Shown: piece by piece, positions 22,219-30,266 of the stretch
Layout of the letters: each line of letters opens with the position of its first letter
Numbering within the stretch: position 1 is the stretch's first letter
Origin: Nitrospirae bacterium CG1_02_44_142
Lineage (GTDB): Bacteria; Nitrospirota; Thermodesulfovibrionia; Thermodesulfovibrionales; UBA1546
DNA length: 40,409 nt
Assembly: GCA_001871685.1 (NCBI GenBank)
Contig: MNVK01000096.1
Location: 1-40,409, forward strand
Direction of reading: 5' to 3'
The notes under the pieces: generated by a model
The model's database searches: none
What the model was told of the DNA's origin: nothing
What the model saw: the letters and a program-made list of their open reading frames with translations, nothing else
Made by a program: the position numbers and the translations under genes

Positions 22219-22240
22219 CTTTGAGTCATTAGACTCAAAG
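22219..22240. promoter_or_regulatory. Perfect 9-bp hairpin before the Lys/Ala peptide gene
   Basis: CTTTGAGTC and GACTCAAAG arms with an ATTA loop. On the minus-strand transcript it stands between the winged-helix stop and the peptide's ribosome site, without a U-run. It could protect or process the mRNA, or be a protein site. Confidence 0.5.
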
Positions 22241-22254
22241 GGGAAAGTTTTAAT

Positions 22255-22851
22255 CTAAAGCCTGCCTATCAAGATAATCCTTCTGCCTGATAGCAGTTTT
22301 TCTAAATCTGCATCGGCATTTTCTTTCCTGTGTTTATATTCAGACTCATCAAGCGCAGTATAGTTAATCTTCTTGCCAAACTTATCTTCAAGCTCTTTTA
22401 ACCCTGCGCCTATGTCATTGGAAGCCGCCCCTATTATGAAAAGGTCAACACTGCCGACATCCTCACCCTCTGCGTAAGGGCCGTAAAGGAATGCCGCCTT
22501 TGCGCCAGCCATCCTCACCATTGTCTTAAGCGCTCCGGGGAGACCAAGGGATTTATCAATGAGGTTTTTAAGCTCCGGAAACAGCGGAGACGTCTTATTT
22601 GCCTGAAAGTATCTAAGATTAGCAACCCTATGGCTGAACAAAATCCCCATCTTCTCAAGGTTGTCAAGCTCTCTCTTTACCCCTGAAGGATTCTTTCTTA
22701 TAAGGTTGGCTATTTCCCTGACATAGAATTTTTCATCAGGGTTGTTAAGCAGAAGGGCAAGCACGTCAGCCCTTATTGCCGAGGAAAACAACATCTTCAA
22801 CGAGGTCTCGCCTGTCTGCTGCTTAACCGTTCCTGTCTGCTGTTTAACCAT
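22255..22851 (-). CDS. Winged-helix protein with a degenerate nucleotidyltransferase-fold domain
   Basis: 198 residues. Residues ~20-90 form a winged helix (MLFSSAIRADVLALLLNN, FYVREIANLIRKNPSGVKRE, LDNLEKMGILFSHR). Residues ~110-198 resemble a MNT-type nucleotidyltransferase (FLYGPYAEGEDVGSVDLFII), but the usual Gly-Ser is Gly-Pro and the first Asp of the D-x-D pair is Ser, so catalysis is doubtful. Residues 2-15 are a seven-residue duplication (VKQQTGT/E) made by a 21-bp tandem repeat. Start ATG 22851 has no Shine-Dalgarno and lies about 4 nt from the predicted transcript start. Probably a transcription regulator, perhaps of its own operon. Confidence 0.8.
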   Translation of the reverse strand: MVKQQTGTVKQQTGETSLKMLFSSAIRADVLALLLNNPDEKFYVREIANLIRKNPSGVKRELDNLEKMGILFSHRVANLRYFQANKTSPLFPELKNLIDKSLGLPGALKTMVRMAGAKAAFLYGPYAEGEDVGSVDLFIIGAASNDIGAGLKELEDKFGKKINYTALDESEYKHRKENADADLEKLLSGRRIILIGRL

Positions 22852-22861
22852 TCTGCATTAA

Positions 22862-22890
22862 TTTATAACACAACAAAACATATTTGTCAA
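22862..22890 (-). promoter_or_regulatory. Strong sigma-70-type promoter of the winged-helix operon
   Basis: Minus strand TTGACA (22885-22890), 17-bp spacer, TATAAA (22862-22867). Expected start is around 22855, leaving a leader of about 4 nt before the ATG at 22851. Confidence 0.75.
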
Positions 22891-23136
22891 CAAAAAAATT
22901 ACTTTTTTATACAAAAAATCATTTTTTATGATTATCCACATATAATTTTGATTCAATACATGTTTTTAGGTCAACAATTAATCGCTCTATTTACACAAAG
23001 CTATATTTAAAGTAAATCGGTGCAATCCTATTTATAAACAAAACATACGCCTAATGTATACAGAACAATAGAATTGTACACTTAACATTACAATCCATAG
23101 AACAATCGTTTATTTTTATAGCAAATCCTACATATT
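22891..23136. other. AT-rich divergent intergenic region
   Basis: About 245 bp of very AT-rich sequence between divergent genes. Several short palindromic bits (for example around AAAAATCATTTTTTATGATT) occur, but no gene or RNA structure that I can support. It likely holds the promoter of the rightward gene. Confidence 0.5.
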
Positions 23137-23664
23137 GTGGTATTCGGCTTAACAGGCACAAGTGAGAATGAGATTGGCAACCTTCTCCCATCGCTTGACA
23201 TAATCTATAAGCAACTCATAAAATTAACCATGTCAGCTGATGATAAAGTCGTCCTGAGATTCATTGACGGCAAACTACTTAGGGGATATTTGAAGGAATT
23301 CTCTCAGGAGTCTCCTGAGATTTTATTCAAAAAACTGGATGGGAAAAGGACCCAGGCCATCCCTATGCTAAAACTTAAGGCGATATTTTTTGTAAAGACG
23401 TTTGAAGGCGACAGCGGATATATAGAAAAAAAGATATACGGACTCAGACAGAGCGAAGGCAAAAAAATATTTGTTAAATTCAATGATGACGAATCAATGG
23501 TGGGTTATCTTCAGGGCGGCGTCCCCTGGAATAAAGGCTTTTTCCTCTCTAAACCCGATAATGGGAAAAAAGGCTTTTTTCTTGTGCCCGTGGATAAAGC
23601 CAGCAATAATATCAGGGTGTTTGTTGTAAGGTCAGCAGTTAAGGATATCACAGCTATTCCCTGA
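23137..23664 (+). CDS. Two-repeat small beta-barrel-like protein, DUF6982-like (tentative)
   Basis: 175 residues from GTG 23137; an internal ATG at 23230 (MSADDKVVLRFIDGKLLRGY) is an equally possible start, and neither has a ribosome site. The protein has two related halves: VVLRFIDGKLLRGYLKEFS ... LKAIFFVKTFEG, and KIFVKFNDDESMVGYLQGG ... NNIRVFVVRSAVKDI. The 'VxFxDGxxxxGY ... L.AIFFVK' pattern resembles DUF6982-type repeats often found in signalling proteins. No cofactor or catalytic residues are evident. Cytoplasmic; partner unknown. Confidence 0.55.
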   Translation: MVFGLTGTSENEIGNLLPSLDIIYKQLIKLTMSADDKVVLRFIDGKLLRGYLKEFSQESPEILFKKLDGKRTQAIPMLKLKAIFFVKTFEGDSGYIEKKIYGLRQSEGKKIFVKFNDDESMVGYLQGGVPWNKGFFLSKPDNGKKGFFLVPVDKASNNIRVFVVRSAVKDITAIP

Positions 23665-23757
23665 ATTCCTTCGCTCCGGCTAAGTATAATCTTGTAGAAT
23701 TATTTATGAGCCATAGGGTATACTTACACAACAGTTTCCGCATCTTAGGAGGAAGCA

Positions 23758-24714
23758 ATGACAAGGCTTAAGGCATTCATTTCTGTATTAATAATACTAA
23801 TCTCCTGCGGCGTTTCCAGCGCAGCAATACTCCTTGACAAGGTAATCGCAGTCGTGAATCAGGAAGTCATAACCTGGAGCGATTTGTATAAGGCGATGGA
23901 ATTTGAGGCAAGCGATAAAATGAAGGACATAAAAGAAGAGGAAAGAAGAAAAATATTCAAGGAGAATGAAGGCGCATTCCTTGAAGTTCTGATAGACATG
24001 AAATTGCAGATTCAGGCCGCAAAACAGAGAGGGATAGATGCAGCGGCAGAGGAGATAGCCGAGGCTATAAACGACATAAAGAAAAAATATTCAATGGATG
24101 AACAATCATTTATAGTTTCACTGAAAAAAGAAGGGTTTACATTAGATGAATACAAGAAAAAACTCTCAGAACAGATTATATTAAGCAGGGTAGTTTCTCA
24201 GGAGGTAAGAAATAAAATAGTCATTTCTGAGACTGAGATAGCGAAATACATGGGGAAAAATAAGGATGCGCTGATAGCTGATGAGGCTTACAGGATAAGG
24301 CAGATTTTCTTCAGGAAACCAAACAGCAATACTGACAGAAAAACGGTAGAAGAAAAGGCAGAAGCTCTTTACCTGCAGATAAAGGCTGGAGAAAATTTCG
24401 CTTCCCTCGCCCAGAAATATTCCGAAGACCCGTCAGGCAAGACAGGCGGAGACCTTGGTTTTATTAAAAAGGGCTACATGGCTAAAGAATTTACAGCTGC
24501 GCTGTCAAAAATGAAAAAGGGCGATGTCAGTCAGCCCTTCTGGACTGACATGGGACTGCATATCATTAAACTTGAAGAAAAAATAGAAAAACAGAACGAA
24601 GCTGCAATAAAAGAAGCCGCCAGAAATACATTAATGGAAAAGTATTTTTCCGAGAGATACAAACACTGGCTCAGAGAACTAAGAGAAACCGCCTATATTG
24701 AGATAAGGCTATAG
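23758..24714 (+). CDS. SurA-like periplasmic peptidyl-prolyl isomerase/chaperone
   Basis: 318 residues with an N-terminal signal peptide (FISVLIILISCGVSSA, cut near 22). A SurA-N segment (LLDKVIAVVNQEVITWSDL) is followed by charged helices and one parvulin domain (~180-275: AYRIRQIFFRK, KAGENFASLAQKYSEDPSGK, GGDLGFI, MKKGDVSQPFWTDMGLHII). It folds outer-membrane proteins in the periplasm. TAGGAGGAAGCA before the ATG is a strong ribosome site. A single parvulin domain and about 320 residues match the shorter SurA/PrsA-like forms. Confidence 0.9.
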   Translation: MTRLKAFISVLIILISCGVSSAAILLDKVIAVVNQEVITWSDLYKAMEFEASDKMKDIKEEERRKIFKENEGAFLEVLIDMKLQIQAAKQRGIDAAAEEIAEAINDIKKKYSMDEQSFIVSLKKEGFTLDEYKKKLSEQIILSRVVSQEVRNKIVISETEIAKYMGKNKDALIADEAYRIRQIFFRKPNSNTDRKTVEEKAEALYLQIKAGENFASLAQKYSEDPSGKTGGDLGFIKKGYMAKEFTAALSKMKKGDVSQPFWTDMGLHIIKLEEKIEKQNEAAIKEAARNTLMEKYFSERYKHWLRELRETAYIEIRL

Positions 24715-24766
24715 TAATGGTGCAGAGGGTTCAGCAACAGAGTATGCTTGAGAGGAGGCATCTGCC

Positions 24767-25426
24767 ATGCTGAAGATAGGCGTCCTTGCATCGGGCCGCG
24801 GCTCTAACTTTCAGGCAATAATAGACGAGATAGAAAATAAAAATCTCAAAGCCTCAATAGAGATATTGATAACAGACAATCCATCCGCCTTTGCGATAGA
24901 ACGGGCTGAGAGGCATAACATAAACCACATGTTTATAAACCCCGAAGACTTCGCTGCAAAGGATGAATTCTTCAAAAAAATTGCAGACGAACTTAAATCA
25001 CGCGGCGTTGACCTCGTTATACTTGCAGGATTCATGAGAATTGTAAGAAAACCCCTGATAGACGCATTCCCCGATAGGATAATGAATATCCATCCCGCGC
25101 TGCTCCCTGCATTCCCGGGGATGCACGGACAGAGACAGGCGCTTGATTACGGCGTAAAGATTTCAGGATGCACAGTTCATTTTGTTGACGGGGGCATGGA
25201 TACAGGACCGGTTATCATTCAGGCGGCAGTCCCTGTGACGTCTGATGACACGGAAGACACGCTTTCCGAACGCATACTGAGTTTTGAGCACAAGATATAT
25301 CCTGAGGCAGTAAGGCTCTTTTCAGAGGGAAGGCTTGAGATAAAGGGCAGGAAGGTTGTGATAAAAAACCATTCCGCAGTCATATCAAATATTGTAAACC
25401 CGCCCATAGATGAAACAGATGCATGA
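24767..25426 (+). CDS. purN: Phosphoribosylglycinamide formyltransferase 1
   Basis: Third step of purine synthesis: transfers formyl from 10-formyl-THF to GAR. 219 residues with GVLASGRGSNFQAI at the N-terminus, the catalytic MNIHPALLPAFPG (Asn-x-His) and DGGMDTGPVI holding the catalytic Asp. Usual PurN length is about 200; the extra C-terminal 20 residues end in ISNIVNPPIDETDA. AGGAGG precedes the ATG. It follows the SurA-like gene by about 50 bp, so the two may be cotranscribed. Confidence 0.96.
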   Translation: MLKIGVLASGRGSNFQAIIDEIENKNLKASIEILITDNPSAFAIERAERHNINHMFINPEDFAAKDEFFKKIADELKSRGVDLVILAGFMRIVRKPLIDAFPDRIMNIHPALLPAFPGMHGQRQALDYGVKISGCTVHFVDGGMDTGPVIIQAAVPVTSDDTEDTLSERILSFEHKIYPEAVRLFSEGRLEIKGRKVVIKNHSAVISNIVNPPIDETDA

Positions 25427-25516
25427 TACAAGATGCAGGATGCAAGATTTAACCCCTCTCAGTCCCCCCTTATTAAGGGGGGAAGTAAAGGGGGGTATCA
25501 TGTATCGTGCATCATG
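25422..25516. repeat. Palindromic interspersed repeat, copy 5, flanked on both sides by GATGCA-type units
   Basis: Core CCCCTCTCAGTCCCCCCTTA then TTAAGGGGGGAAGTAAAGGGGGG (25453-25495). Left flank is GCATGATACAAGATGCAGGATGCAAGATT; right flank is TATCATGTATCGTGCATCAT. The left flank overlaps the purN stop codon. Together with copy 3 (9038-9099) it defines a composite element. Confidence 0.8.
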
Positions 25517-25520
25517 AATC

Positions 25521-26093
25521 ATGAAAATCTCCGCAGGCCATTTAAAAGGAAGAAAGATAAACTTCAGAAAAGCGCAGAAGGCTGCTAAAAAAGAGCATAC
25601 ATTAAGACCAACCTCATCCAAGGTGAGAGAATCCATTTTTAACATCATAGGCGCTTTAATCTCAGGCTCTCAATTCGCTGACCTCTATGCAGGCACAGGC
25701 GCGGTAGGGATAGAGGCAATGAGCAGAGGAGCTAAAAGGGTCTTCTTTGTAGAGGCTGACAGGAAAAGAGCAGAGATGATAAAGGATATGCTGAAAGACT
25801 GCGGCTGCATCCCAAGAGCCAATATCATAAAAGGAGAAGCATCCGCCTTTATAACTAAGGCGGTAAGAGAGGGTTTGAGATTTAATATAATATTCCTTGA
25901 CCCTCCTTATCATTCAGGAGCGCTTGAACATATACTTCCACTGCTGTCCGGCGGAGAACTGCTTCACGATGAAGGCATTATCATTGCAGAACACCTTTCA
26001 AAGAAAAAGCTGCCCGATGAAATCGGCAAACTCTTACAGAAGAAGGCTTACAAATACGGCGATACTATGCTAACATTATACAGAAAGGTTTAA
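25521..26093 (+). CDS. rsmD: 16S rRNA (guanine(966)-N2)-methyltransferase
   Basis: 190 residues. RsmD signature MKISAGHLKGRKI, RPTSSKVRESIFNII, SAM-binding FADLYAGTGAVGIEAMSRGA and the FLDPPYH catalytic loop. It methylates G966 on the assembled 30S head. Directly before coaD, the classic rsmD-coaD neighbourhood of many bacteria. The ATG lies just after the right flank of a repeat, so the repeat sits in the 5' untranslated region. Confidence 0.95.
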   Translation: MKISAGHLKGRKINFRKAQKAAKKEHTLRPTSSKVRESIFNIIGALISGSQFADLYAGTGAVGIEAMSRGAKRVFFVEADRKRAEMIKDMLKDCGCIPRANIIKGEASAFITKAVREGLRFNIIFLDPPYHSGALEHILPLLSGGELLHDEGIIIAEHLSKKKLPDEIGKLLQKKAYKYGDTMLTLYRKV

Positions 26094-26147
26094 TGAAACA
26101 TTCATGCGAAGAGGCTGCTTCAGCCTCTCAGAGAAAGGTATTTTCAA

Positions 26148-26630
26148 ATGAAAAGAATAGCTATTTACCCGGGAACATTTGACCCCATAACAAACGGCCA
26201 TATAGACCTTGTGCAAAGAGGGCTTAGAATATTTGACAAGGTTATCATCGCTATAACAACAGCTCAGAAAAAACAGCCCCTTTTTACTGCTGATGAACGC
26301 ATTGACCTGATAAAAAACGCTCTAAAGGGATTTAAAAATGTCAGCGTTGATTCATTTAACGGGCTTCTGATTGAATATGCTAAGTCAAAGAACGGAACAG
26401 CAGTTATAAGAGGACTGCGCGCCGTGTCTGATTTTGAGTACGAATTTCAGATGGCGCTTATGAACAGGAGACTGGCAGTTGCAATAGAGACTGTCTTTAT
26501 GATGCCCTCCGAAGAATACTCATTCCTGACGTCCACAATTGTAAAAGAAGTCGCATCATTCGGCGGTTCTGTAAAAGGGCTTGTCCCTGAAGCAGTTGAA
26601 AAAGCATTAAGGAGAAAATTTCAAAAATGA
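26148..26630 (+). CDS. coaD: Phosphopantetheine adenylyltransferase
   Basis: Fourth step of CoA synthesis: ATP plus 4'-phosphopantetheine gives dephospho-CoA. 160 residues, typical. IAIYPGTFDPITNGHIDL holds the T/HxGH nucleotidyl site; VIRGLRAVSDFEYEFQMALM and the SSTIVKE-like TSTIVKEVA complete the family. Stop overlaps the next start by 4 bp (ATGA). An AGAGAAAGG-like ribosome site is present but weak. Confidence 0.96.
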   Translation: MKRIAIYPGTFDPITNGHIDLVQRGLRIFDKVIIAITTAQKKQPLFTADERIDLIKNALKGFKNVSVDSFNGLLIEYAKSKNGTAVIRGLRAVSDFEYEFQMALMNRRLAVAIETVFMMPSEEYSFLTSTIVKEVASFGGSVKGLVPEAVEKALRRKFQK

Positions 26631-26947
26631 TAACGATTGAAGACTTTGCAAAAGTAGAATTAAAAATCGGCAAAGTGCTTGAGGCGCAGAGGGTTGAAAA
26701 ATCAAACAAACTTATTGTCATGAAGATTGACACAGGCGAAGAGCGGCAGATAGTCGCAGGCGTCGGCAGGGCATACACGCCTGAAGAGCTTGTCGGCAAA
26801 AGCATCGTTGTTGTAACAAACCTCCAGCCTGCAAACCTCATGGGAGTGGAGTCTCATGGAATGCTCCTCGCGGCGTCGGATGACGAAGGGAACCTTTCAG
26901 TCATTACTCTGGAGAAAGAGATAAAAGCAGGGGCAAGGGTAAAGTAG
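26627..26947 (+). CDS. Free-standing tRNA-binding OB-fold protein (MetRS C-terminal-domain type)
   Basis: 106 residues. ITIEDFAKVELKIGKVLEAQ, then EERQIVAGVGRAY and NLQPANLMGVESHGMLLAA match the OB-fold tRNA-binding domain found as the C-terminus of MetRS (beta part) and in CsaA/Trbp111. It binds the outer corner of tRNA without base specificity. Here it is a separate gene, coupled by a 4-bp overlap to coaD. Whether it partners MetRS encoded elsewhere or acts alone is open. Confidence 0.88.
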   Translation: MITIEDFAKVELKIGKVLEAQRVEKSNKLIVMKIDTGEERQIVAGVGRAYTPEELVGKSIVVVTNLQPANLMGVESHGMLLAASDDEGNLSVITLEKEIKAGARVK

Positions 26948-27043
26948 CTCTCCAATCTCACAAGTTCCTAAGTACCATAGTTCTGAGGAACCAAAGTTTT
27001 ATATTTTTACCGTGCTATTGGCTGTGGCACTTTTGAAGAAATG

Positions 27044-27062
27044 TGGGAAGCGTCCCTCTACC
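27044..27062. repeat. GGGAAGCGTCCCTCTACCAT, relative of the 14790 repeat
   Basis: Matches the third unit at 14790 (GGGAAGTGTCCCTCTACTAT) with two changes. It lies between the tRNA-binding gene and the CO cluster, a sign that this junction has taken insertions. The rest of 26948-27146 contains no recognisable gene. Confidence 0.55.
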
Positions 27063-27146
27063 ATCTCCTGATCTCAGATAGCCCTACTGTATGTCAAGGT
27101 CAGAGAATTAATATCGATAGGCTGGGTATTACAGCCATTGAAGATT

Positions 27147-28361
27147 TTAAAATGATTTTAAAAACCTCAATGTAGAGCCATAATTAATGGGGGGATGAAT
27201 TTCGCTTAAAGGAACACCCCTCCTCATAAGGGATAGATATATGCCTCCTTTTAATACATCGCCTATCAGTTGAGCGCCTCTCAGAAGCCCGTCGCCTCCT
27301 GTGTAGACCTTTATCATTCCTTTCGGGGTATCCCTCTTGAATACCTTTTCTCCTTTCTGGACACCGATTGAGAGGACGGGCAATCCAAAAAAGGTTACTA
27401 CGTTCATGTCCTCAAGATGTGCGTCAAAATATCTTTCATTGTCAACCATGTTACACCCGGCAATCCATCCACTTTTCACGGCATTTATGTGTATCGGATT
27501 CACCTTCCTTATACCGCCGATTTCGATTTCAGCTATATCTCCTGCAGCATATATATTAGAGATATTTGTCCTCATCCTATCATCCACCAGAATCCCCTGG
27601 TTGGTCTTGATGGATCCGTTTTTCAACATCTCGAGGTTGGGTTTCACACCGACAGAGGCAATTACCATATCGCACGGGATGGTCTTACCGTCATTCAGCA
27701 TTACCCCTTTAACCTTATTCCCGAAGCCCCTCTTTACCAATACCACCTCTTTGGTTGTGAGTATTTTTATGCCGTTTTTTTCTATGTGTCTTTGAACGAT
27801 CTCTGCCATCTCACTATCCAGCATCCTTGGAAGTATCCTGTCCTCTCTCTCAACAACCGTAACCCTGCAACCCTTTATACATAATGCCTCAGCGATCTCG
27901 AGACCTATAAATCCGGCACCTATTACCACCACCTCTCTATATTTTTTAATCTTTGACAATATCCTGTCTGCATCCGATATGGTCTTAAAAGTAAAAACAC
28001 CATCGCCGTCAATTCCCTGTATCTTCGGGATAACAGGATTTGAGCCTGCTGCTATGAGAAGCCTGTTATACCCCAATCCCGTACCATTCGAGAGCCTGAC
28101 CCTGCTATCATCAGGTATGACCTCTGCAACCGCAGCACCAGAGATGATCTTTATCCTGTTTGCATCATAAAAATCATCCCCTCTTATATAAAGTCTCTTT
28201 TTTCCTATCTCCCCGGTCACATATCTATAAAGAAAGCACGGGGTATAGGCAGGCTCTCGTTCCTTTGATACGATCGTGATTTCGCAATCCCTATTTAGTT
28301 GTCGGATCGCCTCTACAGCGCTTATGGCAACAATCCCGTTACCTATGATTACAATTCCCAT
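27147..28361 (-). CDS. FAD/NAD(P)H-dependent oxidoreductase of the CODH cluster (FNOR-like)
   Basis: 404 residues. N-terminal FAD motif VIIGNGIVAISAVEAI, central NAD(P)H motif VVVIGAGFIGLEIAEAL, and an AAGDIAEIE FAD-site close to the middle; this is the class-III-like pyridine nucleotide-disulfide fold without redox-active Cys pairs visible. The gene starts 2 bases after cooS ends, so it is tightly cotranscribed. In CooS-CooF-FNOR operons this enzyme receives electrons from CooF and reduces NAD(P)+. That role is inferred from position. It could also serve as a peroxidase-type NADH oxidase. Confidence 0.87.
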   Translation of the reverse strand: MGIVIIGNGIVAISAVEAIRQLNRDCEITIVSKEREPAYTPCFLYRYVTGEIGKKRLYIRGDDFYDANRIKIISGAAVAEVIPDDSRVRLSNGTGLGYNRLLIAAGSNPVIPKIQGIDGDGVFTFKTISDADRILSKIKKYREVVVIGAGFIGLEIAEALCIKGCRVTVVEREDRILPRMLDSEMAEIVQRHIEKNGIKILTTKEVVLVKRGFGNKVKGVMLNDGKTIPCDMVIASVGVKPNLEMLKNGSIKTNQGILVDDRMRTNISNIYAAGDIAEIEIGGIRKVNPIHINAVKSGWIAGCNMVDNERYFDAHLEDMNVVTFFGLPVLSIGVQKGEKVFKRDTPKGMIKVYTGGDGLLRGAQLIGDVLKGGIYLSLMRRGVPLSEIHPPINYGSTLRFLKSF

Positions 28362-28363
28362 AG

Positions 28364-30265
28364 CTAAATCCCCAGCGCTGCTCTCTTCTGCGCGATGTGA
28401 TCCATCATCCCTGCTGCTGCCTTTATCGGATCAAGTTCCACATATGCCTTGCCACCTGTTAGCTTTTCAAGATCCTGTGTCAACACTTTTGTAGCCAGTG
28501 AACTGCCTAAAATCCTCGGCGAAGGGGCTATGTGAACAAGCAGTCCGAGGGCAAGCAGCCATGTGCCTATGGATATTGCTTTTTCCTGCACGAGTTCCGG
28601 CGCCGAACCAGCAACCGGAAGCTGACTTATCTTTACATCAAGCTTGTTTGCAAGGGCGCCGAGAAGTGTGGCAATCCTTGAATTATCCACACACGACCCC
28701 ATGTGCCACACAGGCGGCAGCGGCCCATCAAGCCCCGCAGCCTCACCAAGGGCCGTAAGAACTGATTTCAATCCATCGCCGCAGTATTTATTTGTGGCAG
28801 CAGTGTCCATAAAGCCTGCCTGGGCACAGATGTGGGCTGTGCATCCTGTGGTGACAATTAATACGTTGTTTTTCAGAAGCTCCTTTGTCATTATCTCTGT
28901 CATGGATGTGTCCCTTAACTTTATACTCGGACACCCTGCAAAACCTACTGCGCCATAGATATTACCGTTAACAATATTGTCAATAACAGGCTTCAGAGGA
29001 TCTGATGGGTTGACCTTTTTGAGCACATCGAGGATCGCCTCCACCGAAAAACCAATAAGTCCCACTGATTTTTCCTTGGGGATAGAGACTTCCTTCCCTT
29101 TCCTTGCCTTAAATGCCTCTACTGCCATCTTCACGACCTTTTTTGCCGCATCATCTGCATGCTCTGCTTCAAAGGCGATATGTGTTGCGCCCGGCATCTT
29201 AACAAAGGACTCTGTGGTAATAATCTTTGTATCAAAACACTCCGCGATCTTTGTGGTAGACGGCCAGATGCACTGCATATCCACAACCATGGCATCCACA
29301 GCGCCTGTAAGGAGTATCAATTCTGACTGGAGATTATGGCCTGCCATCGGGACTCCACGCCTCATGGTAAGCTCATTTCCTGTGCAGCATACACCAACCA
29401 CATTTATACCCTTCGCTCCCGCCTCTTTTGCCTCATTCTCGAGCTTACCTGCCCATTCGAGTATCTTCTCTGAAAGAACAGGGTTGTGTCCGTGCATTGC
29501 TATATTTACCTTGTCTTTCTCGAGGACGCCCATATTTGCCTCTATCATCCTTGGCTTAGGTGTTCCGAACATAATGTCTTGAAAGTCCGTTGCCATATGC
29601 AGCCCTGCATAACCGTCTACGAGTCCTATCCTTAAACATGCGAGGAGTAAGTTTGTCGGGTCAGCGTCATTGCCCATGGATGTCCTGTGCATCCCCTCTT
29701 CAATCTCATTATGGGCGTTAGATACAAGGATTCCGAGTTCACGCCACATATCTATCTCTTTTTTCGGGGCCCTCAGTTTGATCCAGTTCATGGGTTCATC
29801 GTCCTGTCTTGAGAGGTCTTCCAGCGCTTTATCCACGACCTCTGAGGCAATCTCTTTATCAGATTTTCCGTCTGCCTTGATACCAAGTCCGTCGGCAACT
29901 TCCATGAGCTTATCCCTGTCGGTGATCTTATATCCAGAAGCCTTACCTTCGAGCATCTTCTTAAATGAAAGAACCACATGCCTTGCATGACCGACATGGG
30001 AGGATGCACCTCCGATCTCTTCTCTCAAAAGGTTTCTGCATACAATGGTATCCACAGAGGCGCCACATACCCCTGTTGTTGCTCCTTCACCAAAAGGGTC
30101 TATCCGGCATGGCCCCATATAACACATCCTGCAGCAGCTTCCCAGCTGTCCGAACCCACACTGGGGCATCTGGGCCTCGAGTCTATCAAGGCCTATACTT
30201 ATGCCCATCTCCTCTGCCCTGTTTACTAAAAACTGAGAAGCCTTATCAAGTGTTTTCGTTGCCAT
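28364..30265 (-). CDS. cooS: Anaerobic Ni-Fe-S carbon-monoxide dehydrogenase, catalytic subunit
   Basis: Oxidises CO plus water to CO2. I chose ATG 30265, 8 nt after GGGAGG, giving 633 residues. Numbering runs a nearly constant 1-3 residues below the Carboxydothermus CODH-II reference. Cluster D Cys36/Cys44, cluster B Cys45/48/53/67, cluster C His258 (HGH), Cys293 or 294, Cys332 (MQC), Cys445 (GCPS), Cys475 and Cys525 are all present. Proton-transfer His90 and Lys562 are kept too, so the enzyme should be active. CooF ends 1 base before the ATG. No CooC, CooT or CooJ nickel chaperone and no acetyl-CoA synthase gene is nearby. Confidence 0.96.
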   Translation of the reverse strand: MATKTLDKASQFLVNRAEEMGISIGLDRLEAQMPQCGFGQLGSCCRMCYMGPCRIDPFGEGATTGVCGASVDTIVCRNLLREEIGGASSHVGHARHVVLSFKKMLEGKASGYKITDRDKLMEVADGLGIKADGKSDKEIASEVVDKALEDLSRQDDEPMNWIKLRAPKKEIDMWRELGILVSNAHNEIEEGMHRTSMGNDADPTNLLLACLRIGLVDGYAGLHMATDFQDIMFGTPKPRMIEANMGVLEKDKVNIAMHGHNPVLSEKILEWAGKLENEAKEAGAKGINVVGVCCTGNELTMRRGVPMAGHNLQSELILLTGAVDAMVVDMQCIWPSTTKIAECFDTKIITTESFVKMPGATHIAFEAEHADDAAKKVVKMAVEAFKARKGKEVSIPKEKSVGLIGFSVEAILDVLKKVNPSDPLKPVIDNIVNGNIYGAVGFAGCPSIKLRDTSMTEIMTKELLKNNVLIVTTGCTAHICAQAGFMDTAATNKYCGDGLKSVLTALGEAAGLDGPLPPVWHMGSCVDNSRIATLLGALANKLDVKISQLPVAGSAPELVQEKAISIGTWLLALGLLVHIAPSPRILGSSLATKVLTQDLEKLTGGKAYVELDPIKAAAGMMDHIAQKRAALGI

Positions 30266-30266
30266 C

